Shown here in pieces: positions 8,801 to 16,413 of a stretch of 64,000 bases of DNA. The position numbers were made by a program, and so were the translations under genes. This DNA is from Microbacterium azadirachtae (GTDB lineage Bacteria > Actinomycetota > Actinomycetes > Actinomycetales > Microbacteriaceae). The notes below the pieces were generated by a model that saw only the letters and a program-made list of their open reading frames with translations, did no database searches and was not told where the DNA came from. Position 1 is the stretch's first letter; each line of letters opens with the position of its first letter. The stretch covers positions 28,290 through 92,289 of the forward strand of contig NZ_JYIT01000073.1 of NCBI RefSeq assembly GCF_000956545.1, in the 5' to 3' direction.

Positions 8801-9582
8801 GGGGCATCCCCCGCGAGTGCGACGGCGTCCGTGAGCAGCGCGACGGCCTCCCGGTCCCCGTGAACGGCGAGCCGGACGACGTCGCCCACGACGATCACCG
8901 CGGGGGACTGCACCCCGGCGTCCTCCGCGGCCCCGCGGATGCCTGCGAGGTCGGAGACGGTGGTGCGCTGGTCGGCGGTGAATCCGCGTTCGACGATCGC
9001 GACGGCCGTGCCGGGATCCATGCCGTGGCGCAGCAGACCGGCACTGATCGACGGCAGGTTCGAGACACCCATGAGCACGACGATGGTACCGCCGAGGCCG
9101 GCCAGGTGCTCCGCCTCGGACTCCGTGAGCGGTGCATGCCCGGAGACCACCGTAAACAGCCGCGCGACCCCGCGGTGCGTGACCGGGATGCCGGCGGACG
9201 CGGGCACCGAGATCGCGCTCGTCACCCCGGGGATGACCTTCACTGGCACGCCGGCCGCCCGGCAGGCCGCCGCCTCCTCGCCGCCGCGACCGAAGACGAA
9301 CGGATCCCCGCCCTTGAAGCGCACGACCGCGGCGCCTGCGAGCGCGTGGTCGATCAGGATCCGCTCGATCTCCTCCTGCGGGATCGCATGATGGCCGGGG
9401 CGCTTGCCGACATCGACCAGCTCCGCCTGCGGCGCGAGCTCCGCGAGCAGCGCGTACGGCGCGAGCCGGTCGAACAGCACGACATCGGCGTCCCGCAGCG
9501 CCCTGACCGCGCCGACGGTGAGGAGGTCGGGGTCGCCCGGACCGCCGCCGACGAGGGCGACCGACCCGACCGCGGCCGTCAC
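8797..9582 (-). CDS. cobA: Uroporphyrinogen-III C-methyltransferase (siroheme synthesis)
   Basis: A 261-residue SAM-dependent methyltransferase converting uroporphyrinogen III to precorrin-2, the first step to siroheme, the cofactor of NirB. Motifs: VGGGPGDPDLLT at the N-terminus, the FKGGDPFVFGRGGEE loop, GVTSAISVPASAGIPVTHR, and LMGVSNLP. The GTG start at 9582 overlaps the nirB stop in GTGA; longer in-frame starts would run into nirB coding sequence. It lacks the CysG dehydrogenase/ferrochelatase domain, so a SirC/SirB-type enzyme must be elsewhere. Co-transcription with nirB matches cofactor demand. Confidence 0.95.
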   Translation of the reverse strand: MTAAVGSVALVGGGPGDPDLLTVGAVRALRDADVVLFDRLAPYALLAELAPQAELVDVGKRPGHHAIPQEEIERILIDHALAGAAVVRFKGGDPFVFGRGGEEAAACRAAGVPVKVIPGVTSAISVPASAGIPVTHRGVARLFTVVSGHAPLTESEAEHLAGLGGTIVVLMGVSNLPSISAGLLRHGMDPGTAVAIVERGFTADQRTTVSDLAGIRGAAEDAGVQSPAVIVVGDVVRLAVHGDREAVALLTDAVALAGDAP

Positions 9583-12173
9583 GATCGCCCCTCCGCGGGC
9601 ATCGCGTCGGTGCGCAGCGGGATCGTGGCGCCGGCGATCGACACGACGCCGGCCGCGCGCTCCGCCGCGGTCGCCGGGCGGAGCTGTCCCCGCTCGGCGA
9701 CGCGCGCGATGGACGGATCCGCAAGAGCCGGCTCGTTCACGAAGGAGCGGAACCGGCGCAGCCGCTCCGGGTCGGCGAGCGTTGCCGCCCACTCGTCCGC
9801 GTAGGTCTCGACGTGCTGCGCCACGGCCGCCTCGAGCTCGGCGGCCAGGCCGAGTGAGTCGTGCACCACGACGTCGCGGACGTGGTCGAGGCCGCCGTCC
9901 AGATCCTCCATCCAGCGCGCGGTGCGCTGCAGCCGGTCGGCGGTGCGGATGTAGTACATCAGATAGCGGTCGATGTAGCGCACCAGCGTCTCGTCATCCA
10001 GGTCGGATGCGAGCAGCTGCGCATGGGCGGGCTGGAAGCCGCCGTTGCCGCCGACGTAGAGGTTCCAGCCCAGATCGGTCGCGATCACGCCCACGTCCTT
10101 TCCGCGCGCCTCGGCACATTCGCGGGCGCATCCGGAGACGCCGAACTTGAGCTTGTGCGGGCTGCGCAGGCCTCGGTAGCGCAGCTCCAGGGCGATCGCC
10201 ATCCCCACCGAGTCCTGCACGCCGTACCGGCACCAGGTTGATCCGACACAGCTCTTCACGTTCCGCAGCGCCTTGCCGTACGCCTGCCCCGACTCGAAGC
10301 CGGCGTCCACCAGCCGACGCCAGATGTCCGGCAGCTGGTCCAGCCGTGCGCCGAAGAGGTCGATCCGCTGTCCGCCGGTGATCTTCGTGTACAGGCCGAA
10401 GTCCTGCGCGACGCGGGCGATCACGCCGAGTTTCTCGGGGGTGATCTCGCCGCCGGGGATGCGCGGCACGACCGAGTACGTGCCGTCCTTCTGCATGTTG
10501 GCGAGGGCGCGGTCGTTCGTGTCCTGCAGCGGGCCGCGACCGCCGTCAAGCAGATACTGGCCGTGCTGGGTGGCGAGGATCGATCCGACCGCGGGCTTGC
10601 AGATGTCGCAGCCGCGCCCGCGACCGAGGCGGGTGATCGTCTCGTCCCAGCTCGTCAGCCCCAGAACACGGACGGACTCGAACAGCTCCTGCCGGGACAG
10701 GTCGAAGTGCTCGCACAGCGCGTGCGAGACCGTGGCGCCGGCGGCGGTGAGCTCCGCTTCGAGCAGCTTCTTCACCAGCGGCACGCAGGATCCGCACTGC
10801 GTGCCCGCGCGGGTGCAGGTCTTCAGCTCTCCGAGGTCGTGGCAACCGTCGCCGACCGCGGCGCGCACCGTCCCCGCGGCGACGTTGTTGCAGGAGCACA
10901 CCAGCGCGTCGTCTGGCAGCGCGCCGCTCGTGGGCGGCTCGGCACCGGCGGCGGAGAGGTACGCGGCCGGCTCGGCGTCGAGGGTCCGACCGAGCAGCGG
11001 TCGCAGACCGAGGTAGGGCGTGGCGTCGCCGACGAAGACGCCGCCGAGCAGCGTGCGGGCGTCGTCGCTCACGACGAGCTTCTGGTACAGCCCGCGCGCG
11101 GGATCCGCGTACACGATCTCGAGGGCGCCGGGATCGCGGGCGAACGCGTCGCCGAAGCTCGCCACGTCGACGCCCGACAGCTTGAGCTTGGTGGCGTCGT
11201 CGATCGTGGTGAAAGCCGCATCGCCGCCGAGCAGCCGGTCGGCGACAGTCTCGGCCATAGCGTTGGCCGGCGCGACCAGGCCGATCGTGCGGCCGTCGAT
11301 CGCAGCGACCTCGCCGATGGCCCAGATCGACGGATCAGCGCTGCGGCAGGCCTCGTCCACGATCACGCCGCCGCGCGGCGCGGTCTCGATCCCCGCCGCC
11401 GTGGCGAGTTCGTCGCGCGCTCGGATGCCGATGGCGAACACGACGATGTCGGCCGGAACGCTGCGGCCGTCGGTGCAGAGCACCTCGACGGGGCGGCCGC
11501 CAGCGCCGAGCACGATCTTCTGCGGCCGGGTGCCGAGGTGCAGGTGGACCCCGCGGGCCGCGATCAGCCGCCCCAGGGCCTGGCCCGCGCCCTCGTCGAG
11601 CTGGGCCGACATCAGCCACCCGCCGGAGTGGATGATCACGGCGTCGGCACCGAGTGCGGCGACGCCTCCTGCAGCTTCCAGTCCGAGAAGACCGCCTCCG
11701 GCCACGGCGACGCGCGGAGAACGGCCCAGCTCGTCGCGGAGTGCCGCGACCTCGGCAACGAGGGCGTCCACGTCGTCGATCGTGCGGTACACGCGGGCGG
11801 CCGCAGCACCGGGGATCTCGGGCACAGGGGCGGAGGATCCAGTCGCCAGCACGAGATCGTCGTAGCCGAGCACGTCGCCGGTCGACGTTGTCACTGTCTT
11901 CGCGGCGCGGTCGATCGCCTGCGCCCGTTCGCCGACCCGCAGGGAGACCGCGGCGTGCTCCCAGCACGACGCCGGATCCAGCGTGAGATCGACGGATCCG
12001 TCCGCGAGCCGCTTGCTCAGCTGCACCCGGTCGTACGGAAGATACGGCTCTTCCGCGACGACGGTGATGCGGTGCGCGGCGGCCGGCTCATCGGCGAAGC
12101 GCGATAGCAGGGCCTCCACGAGCCGGTGGGCGGCGGGGCCGCCTCCGACGATGAGCGTGTTGCGGGACGTCAT
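9579..12173 (-). CDS. nirB: Nitrite reductase (NADH) large subunit
   Basis: An 864-residue cytoplasmic enzyme reducing nitrite to ammonia. Domains in order: FAD site (VGGGPAAHR), NAD site (VAGGGLLGLEAAG), Bfd-like [2Fe-2S] domain (CSCNNVAAG then CTRAGTQCGSC, with a further CDICKP), and a siroheme/[4Fe-4S] half-domain with Cys in SCVGSTWCRYG and SGCARECAEA. Length and order fit the family. ATG 12173 follows GGAGGGGG. It heads the operon nirB-cobA-nnaR, all overlapping by four bases, and is divergent from nirD. Its promoter at 12203-12245 has the clearest GlnR-like array of the window. Confidence 0.97.
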   Translation of the reverse strand: MTSRNTLIVGGGPAAHRLVEALLSRFADEPAAAHRITVVAEEPYLPYDRVQLSKRLADGSVDLTLDPASCWEHAAVSLRVGERAQAIDRAAKTVTTSTGDVLGYDDLVLATGSSAPVPEIPGAAAARVYRTIDDVDALVAEVAALRDELGRSPRVAVAGGGLLGLEAAGGVAALGADAVIIHSGGWLMSAQLDEGAGQALGRLIAARGVHLHLGTRPQKIVLGAGGRPVEVLCTDGRSVPADIVVFAIGIRARDELATAAGIETAPRGGVIVDEACRSADPSIWAIGEVAAIDGRTIGLVAPANAMAETVADRLLGGDAAFTTIDDATKLKLSGVDVASFGDAFARDPGALEIVYADPARGLYQKLVVSDDARTLLGGVFVGDATPYLGLRPLLGRTLDAEPAAYLSAAGAEPPTSGALPDDALVCSCNNVAAGTVRAAVGDGCHDLGELKTCTRAGTQCGSCVPLVKKLLEAELTAAGATVSHALCEHFDLSRQELFESVRVLGLTSWDETITRLGRGRGCDICKPAVGSILATQHGQYLLDGGRGPLQDTNDRALANMQKDGTYSVVPRIPGGEITPEKLGVIARVAQDFGLYTKITGGQRIDLFGARLDQLPDIWRRLVDAGFESGQAYGKALRNVKSCVGSTWCRYGVQDSVGMAIALELRYRGLRSPHKLKFGVSGCARECAEARGKDVGVIATDLGWNLYVGGNGGFQPAHAQLLASDLDDETLVRYIDRYLMYYIRTADRLQRTARWMEDLDGGLDHVRDVVVHDSLGLAAELEAAVAQHVETYADEWAATLADPERLRRFRSFVNEPALADPSIARVAERGQLRPATAAERAAGVVSIAGATIPLRTDAMPAEGRS

Positions 12174-12202
12174 GCGTGCCCCCTCCAGTTCGGTGGTTCC
12201 CG

Positions 12203-12245
12203 AGCGTAAGAGCAGGCCGTTTCCCCGCCATTTCGATGATGTAAC
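12203..12245 (-). promoter_or_regulatory. nirB promoter with three-unit GlnR-like array
   Basis: Read on the minus strand: GTTAC (12245-12241), six bases, GAAAT (12234-12230), six bases, GAAAC (12223-12219), ten bases, then -10 TACGCT (12208-12203). This follows the published GlnR box periodicity of 11 bases. The start would be near 12196, leaving a leader of about 23 bases that contains the GGAGGGGG site. The identical GAAAC-N10-TANNNT spacing occurs before nirD and the nitrate transporter. Confidence 0.65.
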
Positions 12246-12264
12246 CGACGCGTGACGACCACCG

Positions 12265-12287
12265 CACAGGCCTGCCAGGCGCCTGTG
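12265..12287. promoter_or_regulatory. Inverted repeat in the nirB-nirD intergenic region
   Basis: CACAGGC (12265-12271) and GCCTGTG (12281-12287) form a perfect seven-base inverted repeat with a nine-base centre, midway between the two divergent promoters. It may be a binding site for the NnaR-type regulator; that is a guess from position. Confidence 0.35.
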
Positions 12288-12328
12288 AGAGGAGATTCAC
12301 ATCCCTGACATACGGCGCGAGCACAAAC

Positions 12329-12349
12329 GAAACACACGCGTTCTAGCGT
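12329..12349 (+). promoter_or_regulatory. nirD promoter (leaderless)
   Basis: GAAAC at 12329-12333 is followed after ten bases by TAGCGT at 12344-12349. The ATG of nirD is at 12356, six bases after the -10 box, so transcription should start at or next to the A of the start codon. No Shine-Dalgarno sequence is present, consistent with a leaderless mRNA. Confidence 0.6.
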
Positions 12350-12355
12350 CATCTC

Positions 12356-12745
12356 ATGACCACGATCACGCAGACCCGCCCTCGTGCCGTCTCCACCCGG
12401 TCCGTTCCGTCGGACCCCACCTGGGAGCGGGTGTGTCGCGTTGACGACCTCGAACCCTCCTGGGGCGAAGCGGTGCTCATCCGGATGCGTCAGATCGCCC
12501 TGTTCCTGCTCTCACCGCGTGAGGTGTACGCGGTGGAGCACACCGATCCCGCGGCAGACGGCGCACCGGTGATGGCGCGAGGTATCGTCGGCTCCCGGGG
12601 TGATCGCCCCACCGTCGCCTCGCCCCTGCACAAAGAGGTCTACGACCTCGGCACAGGAGAGTGCTTGACCGATCCTGCTCTGTTGCTGCGCACATTCCGC
12701 ACACGCATCGTCGGCGGTTTCATCGAGATCGAACTCAGCGAATGA
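12356..12745 (+). CDS. nirD: Nitrite reductase small subunit
   Basis: A 129-residue Rieske-fold protein. NirD-type subunits keep the fold but lack the Cys/His ligands, as here: the only cysteines are isolated (RVCRVDD, TGECLTD). Typical family segments are AVLIRMRQIALFLLS, VYAVEHTDP, GIVGSRGDRPTVASPLHKE and YDLGTGECL. It pairs with NirB, encoded divergently, for NADH-dependent nitrite reduction. The N-terminal extension of about 20 residues is unstructured-looking. The start is set by the promoter: ATG 12356 is positioned as a leaderless start. Confidence 0.93.
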   Translation: MTTITQTRPRAVSTRSVPSDPTWERVCRVDDLEPSWGEAVLIRMRQIALFLLSPREVYAVEHTDPAADGAPVMARGIVGSRGDRPTVASPLHKEVYDLGTGECLTDPALLLRTFRTRIVGGFIEIELSE

Positions 12746-12786
12746 CCGGCACCCACGGTACATAGACGCGTAGAGTCTGGAAGGTG

Positions 12787-12831
12787 CCTCTCTCCCGCGG
12801 CTCTCTCCTCCCCTGGCGCGCGGGAGAGAGG
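12787..12831 (+). terminator. Hairpin after nirD
   Basis: CCTCTCTCCCGCG (12787-12799) pairs perfectly with CGCGGGAGAGAGG (12819-12831), a 13-bp stem with a 19-base loop. It lies 41 bases after the nirD stop and is a likely terminator, although no T-run follows. A second smaller hairpin with arms CGGGTTGGA (12848-12856) and TCCAACCCG (12866-12874) follows at once. Confidence 0.6.
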
Positions 12832-13009
12832 TTAAGACTGAGGTGGGCGGGTTGGATTTTCAGATTCCAACCCGCTTGGCGGGGACCTCATGGGGCATAG
12901 CCCGTGGGAGCCGACCCCAGGGGTGGGCCGGCACTCGCGCAACGAGATCCGCACCACACTTCGGCGTGTAGCCCTCACACCTCTAGGGGCGCCCCGAGGA
13001 TCCGACGGC

Positions 13010-13402
13010 CTAGATCCAGGCGTCCGTGCGGTTCTCAAGTCGCTGCACGGCGCCCTGCCAGATCCAGCAGCGCAACCATTCCTCGTCGACGGGGACCGCG
13101 ACGCCCACGGCGTCAGGGGTCCATCGGAGGATCCGGACGACGCAGCGCACGTCGACGTCGCCGAACCGCACCCAGGCATGACCCCACATCGCGGGCGTGC
13201 GCGGCGCGTGCGTGATGGGAACGGTGTGGGAGCGGATCTGGATGTCGGTGAGCGACTGTAGCGGCCCCGCCTTGCGGGCCTTGCGCAGCTCGTTCTCCTC
13301 GGCCCGCTGTGCGGCCAAGTACGGGTAGCGCTTGTTAGTGCCCACGGGGCCCGCGATCCGGACGCCGGCGCCGGCGCGCGATCGCGAATCCTGGCCTACC
13401 AT
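13010..13402 (-). CDS. Hypothetical protein
   Basis: A 130-residue frame I do not recognise. The composition looks coding: a charged N-terminal half (AAQRAEENELRKARKAG) and a C-terminal half with alternating strands (HAWVRFGDVDVRCVVRILRW, then VPVDEEWLRCWIWQG). GAAGG lies directly before ATG 13402 and an AT-rich promoter-like stretch lies further upstream. It sits in a scar region beside two truncated genes, so it may derive from a plasmid, phage or genomic island. The overlapping plus-strand frame at 12890-13261 looks less protein-like. Confidence 0.55.
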   Translation of the reverse strand: MVGQDSRSRAGAGVRIAGPVGTNKRYPYLAAQRAEENELRKARKAGPLQSLTDIQIRSHTVPITHAPRTPAMWGHAWVRFGDVDVRCVVRILRWTPDAVGVAVPVDEEWLRCWIWQGAVQRLENRTDAWI

Positions 13403-13404
13403 CC

Positions 13405-13475
13405 TTCATCTCATTAGTATAAAACTACGATTTTCAGGCGATAGAAGAATATCCGATATCGAATATTATATCAGG
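13405..13475 (-). promoter_or_regulatory. AT-rich island with promoter-like hexamers
   Basis: About 70 bases of very AT-rich sequence in a 70 % GC background. On the minus strand it contains TATAAT and TATACT hexamers and the inverted repeat GATAT/ATATC at 13455-13472. It is well placed to drive the 13010-13402 gene. The composition fits foreign DNA. Confidence 0.5.
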
Positions 13476-13940
13476 TCAGGGGTTTCCGCGGTCTCGGCCT
13501 ATGTTCTTGTCCGATGGACGCGCGCCGCCTGGGGGGTGGAAATCCTGGACCCGGCGACCATGCCAGCTCTGTCCGCCCTCCCCTCCGGGCTAGGAGACGT
13601 AGGGCCGCGAGATGCGTTGCGATGGCAGCGTCAAGCGCCATGGCGACGGATGCGAGGTTCGCGGTGAACTTGGCTGCGAACACTTCTCCGTCGGCGAGAC
13701 GTTCGATGTCTGACGCGGCGATGCTTCGTTTCACCGATGGGTGTGTGAGTCCGCTGATGAAGGCCCACATTCCTTGTGTATGGTTCCCGCTGATGCCGAC
13801 GATCTCACTGGATGCGCGAACGATAGGCCCGAATCCCGGAAGGCCTCGGTTGATGTCCTCGAGTGCGATCCCAGAGTCGGCGGCATACTCCCGGAGTCGC
13901 TTCTTCTGCGCCCGCGACCGTTGTGAGTTCTCCCGCCGGT
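13471..13940 (-). pseudogene. 5'-truncated conserved hypothetical gene
   Basis: The minus-strand frame reads as a credible protein from about 13940 to its stop at 13471 (for example KKRLREYAADSGIALEDINR and IVGISGNHTQGMWAFISGL, then SDIERLADGEVFAAKFTANL). Upstream of about 13940 the same frame continues antisense to a PucR-family gene and stops making sense. The original start and N-terminus are therefore missing, removed at the same junction that truncates the neighbour. I do not recognise the family. The remaining 150 or so codons have lower GC than the genes to the right. Confidence 0.6.
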
Positions 13941-14457
13941 GCTTGGCGTGATCGCCCTCGCCCGCCCCGATGCCATGGACGAGGTCCTCGAGACGCTGCG
14001 CGGCTACCCGGGCGCCCGCGTCGGCGTCAGCCCGCCGTTCCCCGCGCGCACCGATGCGCCGCGGGCGCTGCGGCTGGCCCGCGCGGCACTGGCGACGACG
14101 GCCCGCAGCGTGACGAAGGTGCGCGTGTTCAGCGCGAGCCCGATCGCGGCCATGATCGCCGCGGATCCGCACGAGGCCGAGCGCCTCACCGACGACGTGC
14201 TCGGCCCGGTCCTGCACCTCGCCGAGAGCGACCGCGACGTGATCCTGGAGACGCTCGAGACGTACATCGACACCGGCGGATCCGCGGCCGACGCGGCGGC
14301 GCTGCTGCACTGCCACCCCAACACCGTGCGCTACCGGCTGCGGCGGATCGAGGAGCTCACCGGGCGCAGCTTCACCCGCCCGAACGACATGGCCGAACTC
14401 GCCGCCGCGGCGTACGGACTCGAGCTCACCCGGATCGCGCAGCACCGCGGCACCTGA
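13939..14457 (+). pseudogene. 5'-truncated PucR/CdaR-family transcriptional regulator
   Basis: The 172 codons match only the C-terminal part of a PucR-type regulator: a GGDEF-like/CdaR segment (RPDAMDEVLETLRGYPGARVGVSP) followed by the PucR helix-turn-helix (AADAAALLHCHPNTVRYRLRRIEELTGR, about residues 120-150). Full members are 350-550 residues. An in-frame stop at 13924-13926 closes the frame just upstream, so the N-terminal sensor domain is absent. GTG 13939 is the first start codon but has no ribosome site. It is probably a remnant; a stand-alone DNA-binding product cannot be excluded. Confidence 0.7.
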
Positions 14458-14541
14458 ACCGACCCGCGCGACATGCCCGGGACGCCGGTGCGGTGACGGA
14501 GAATTGAGGCAACCCCTTCTCTCCCCCGACCGAGGACCTGC

Positions 14542-15405
14542 GTGAGCGACTCCCTGAACGCCGTGGGCCGCTACGTCCGCGCACGACGCGACGTGGTCCA
14601 GCCCGAGGACGTCGGACTGACCCGGCAGCCCGGGAGAAGGGTTCCGGGCCTGCGGCGTGAGGAGGTCGCCGAGCTCGCGGGCATCAGCGCCGAGTACTAC
14701 CTGCGCATCGAGCAGGGACGCATCGGCCGCCCGTCCGAGCAGGTCCTGGCGGCCCTCGCGCGCGCCCTCCGCCTCGACGACGAGTCGATCGCGCACCTGG
14801 ACCGTCTCGTCACCGGCCGACCCCACCGGCCGCACGTGCCCGACGCCGGAGCCGCCGAGCGCATCGCGCGCACGCTCTCGCGCTGGTACCGCACGCCCGC
14901 GTACATCTCAGATCCGCATCGCGACATCGTCGCCGCGAATGCTCTGGCCACGGCGCTGGGACACGGGGGCCTCGCCGTGGGCTCCAATCAGATCGCCGGC
15001 CTCTTCAACGACCGCATGAAGAGCACGCTCCGGGAGTGGGAGGAGATGACCCGGTCCGCCGTGGCCACGCTCCGCCGCGACGCGCATCCGGATTCCCCCC
15101 GCCTGGCGGAGCTCGTGACCGAGCTCTCCGCGGATCCGGACTTCGTGCGGATCTGGGGGCGCCACGACGTCTCGGGCCCGGAGGACACGACCTTCCACAT
15201 CGTCATCGAGGGATTCGGCGACGTCGCGATCGATGCCCACAACTTCGCCGTGCGCAGCCTCCCCGGCTATCAGCTCACCGTGCTCTCCGCCGGGCCCGGG
15301 GGGATGGCCGAGACGCTCTTCGCGGGGCTCGCCGCGTCGGTGCCGCTCTCGTCGGGGCCGACGCCGCCGACGGCCCCGACGAGCACCGCGGCGCCCGAAG
15401 GGTAG
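14542..15405 (+). CDS. XRE-family regulator with MmyB-like ligand domain
   Basis: A 287-residue protein. Residues about 8-80 form an HTH_31-type helix-turn-helix (RREEVAELAGISAEYYLRIEQ), a hallmark of MmyB-like regulators. The rest is the MmyB-type PAS-like domain (RWYRTPAYISDPHRDIVAAN, GLFNDRMKSTLREWEEM), which binds a small hydrophobic ligand in characterised members. GTG 14542 follows GAGGAC. The hydrolase gene starts 111 bases downstream on the same strand, so it is the likely target, a pattern common for this family with oxidoreductase or hydrolase partners. A perfect palindrome GTAGTACTAC overlaps the stop codon. Confidence 0.9.
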   Translation: MSDSLNAVGRYVRARRDVVQPEDVGLTRQPGRRVPGLRREEVAELAGISAEYYLRIEQGRIGRPSEQVLAALARALRLDDESIAHLDRLVTGRPHRPHVPDAGAAERIARTLSRWYRTPAYISDPHRDIVAANALATALGHGGLAVGSNQIAGLFNDRMKSTLREWEEMTRSAVATLRRDAHPDSPRLAELVTELSADPDFVRIWGRHDVSGPEDTTFHIVIEGFGDVAIDAHNFAVRSLPGYQLTVLSAGPGGMAETLFAGLAASVPLSSGPTPPTAPTSTAAPEG

Positions 15406-15448
15406 TACTACGCGGGCCTCCCTCCCCGATGCGCCCTCGCCCTAGCGT
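15402..15448 (+). promoter_or_regulatory. Putative operator and -10 box before the hydrolase
   Basis: GTAGTACTAC (15402-15411) is a perfect ten-base palindrome about 30 bases upstream of TAGCGT (15443-15448), the -10 box type seen before many genes here. The hydrolase gene starts at 15517. Binding by the adjacent XRE regulator is inferred from position only. Confidence 0.4.
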
Positions 15449-15516
15449 GTGTCTCGCGGCAGCGCGGCGATCCGTCGCCGTGCGCGTCGCGCCCCCTCCC
15501 CAGGAAAGGACACACG

Positions 15517-16338
15517 ATGCCCTACATCACCACGCCCGACGGCACCGAGATCTACTACACCGAGCTCGGCGAGGGCCGCCCGGTCATCTTCAGCCACGGG
15601 TGGCCGCTCAGCTCGGACGCCTGGCAGAAGGAGCTCAAGCTCTTCGCCGACGCCGGCTACCGCGCCATCGCGCACGACCGCCGCGGCCACGGCCGCTCGG
15701 CCCGCACCTACCGTGGCAACGACATGGACACCTACGTCGCCGACCTCGCCTCGCTCGCCGAGCAGCTGGACCTGCAGGACATCCTCCTCGTCGGCCACTC
15801 CACCGGCGGTGGCGAGGTCGTCCGCTACGCGGCCACCCGCGGAGCCGGGCGCGTGTCGAAGGTCGCCACTGCGGGCGCGGTCCCGCCGATCATGCTCCAG
15901 TCCGCCGCCAACCCGGAGGGCACGCCGCTGGAGGTCTTCGACGGCATCCGTGCGGGAGTCCTCAACGACCGGTCGCAGTTCTACAAGGACCTCGCCGAGA
16001 CGTTCTTCGGCTTCAACCACCAGCCGGAGAAGCGCTCGCAGGGGCTCGTCGACGACTTCCAGCGCCAGGGCATGATGGCAGGCCTCAACGCCGCCTACGA
16101 CTGCGTGAAGGTGTTCTCCGAGACCGACTTCACCAAGGACCTGGAGGCGCTCGACGTCCCGATCCTGATCGCCCACGGCGACGACGACCAGATCGTCCCC
16201 ATCGCCGCGGCGGCCGAGAAGGCGATCACCCTCGTCTCGCAGGGGACCCTGAAGGTCTACGAGGGCGCGTCGCACGGGATCTGGGGCGACTACCAGGTCG
16301 CCCTCGACGACGACATCCTCGCGTTCTTCGCGGAGTGA
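15517..16338 (+). CDS. Alpha/beta hydrolase, non-haem chloroperoxidase-like
   Basis: A 273-residue protein of the cofactor-free haloperoxidase/esterase group. The oxyanion region is SHGWPLSSDAW, the nucleophile elbow GHSTGGGE (Ser about 97), the acid HGDDDQIVP (Asp about 227) and the His EGASHGIWG (about 255). Close relatives are annotated chloroperoxidase or aryl esterase; physiological activity is usually perhydrolysis or esterase. ATG 15517 follows AGGAAAGGA. It lies directly after an MmyB-type regulator and is followed by a strong terminator, so it is a one-gene unit. Confidence 0.9.
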   Translation: MPYITTPDGTEIYYTELGEGRPVIFSHGWPLSSDAWQKELKLFADAGYRAIAHDRRGHGRSARTYRGNDMDTYVADLASLAEQLDLQDILLVGHSTGGGEVVRYAATRGAGRVSKVATAGAVPPIMLQSAANPEGTPLEVFDGIRAGVLNDRSQFYKDLAETFFGFNHQPEKRSQGLVDDFQRQGMMAGLNAAYDCVKVFSETDFTKDLEALDVPILIAHGDDDQIVPIAAAAEKAITLVSQGTLKVYEGASHGIWGDYQVALDDDILAFFAE

Positions 16339-16342
16339 CGCC

Positions 16343-16376
16343 GAAGCGGCGGGGGTTTCGGGACCCCCGCCGCTTC
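16343..16376 (+). terminator. Strong intrinsic-type terminator, probably bidirectional
   Basis: GAAGCGGCGGGGGT (16343-16356), loop TTCGGG, ACCCCCGCCGCTTC (16363-16376): a perfect 14-bp stem four bases after the hydrolase stop and before the convergent oxidoreductase. No T-run is present, which is usual for high-GC actinobacteria. Confidence 0.85.
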
Positions 16377-16413
16377 CACCGCGATCCGGTGCGCTCAGGA
16401 GGATCCGGCGCGC

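Noticed and set aside
12890..13261. Plus-strand frame opposite the unknown 13010-13402 gene
   Set aside because: Less protein-like composition and no ribosome site; the minus-strand frame has a promoter-like region and a start site.
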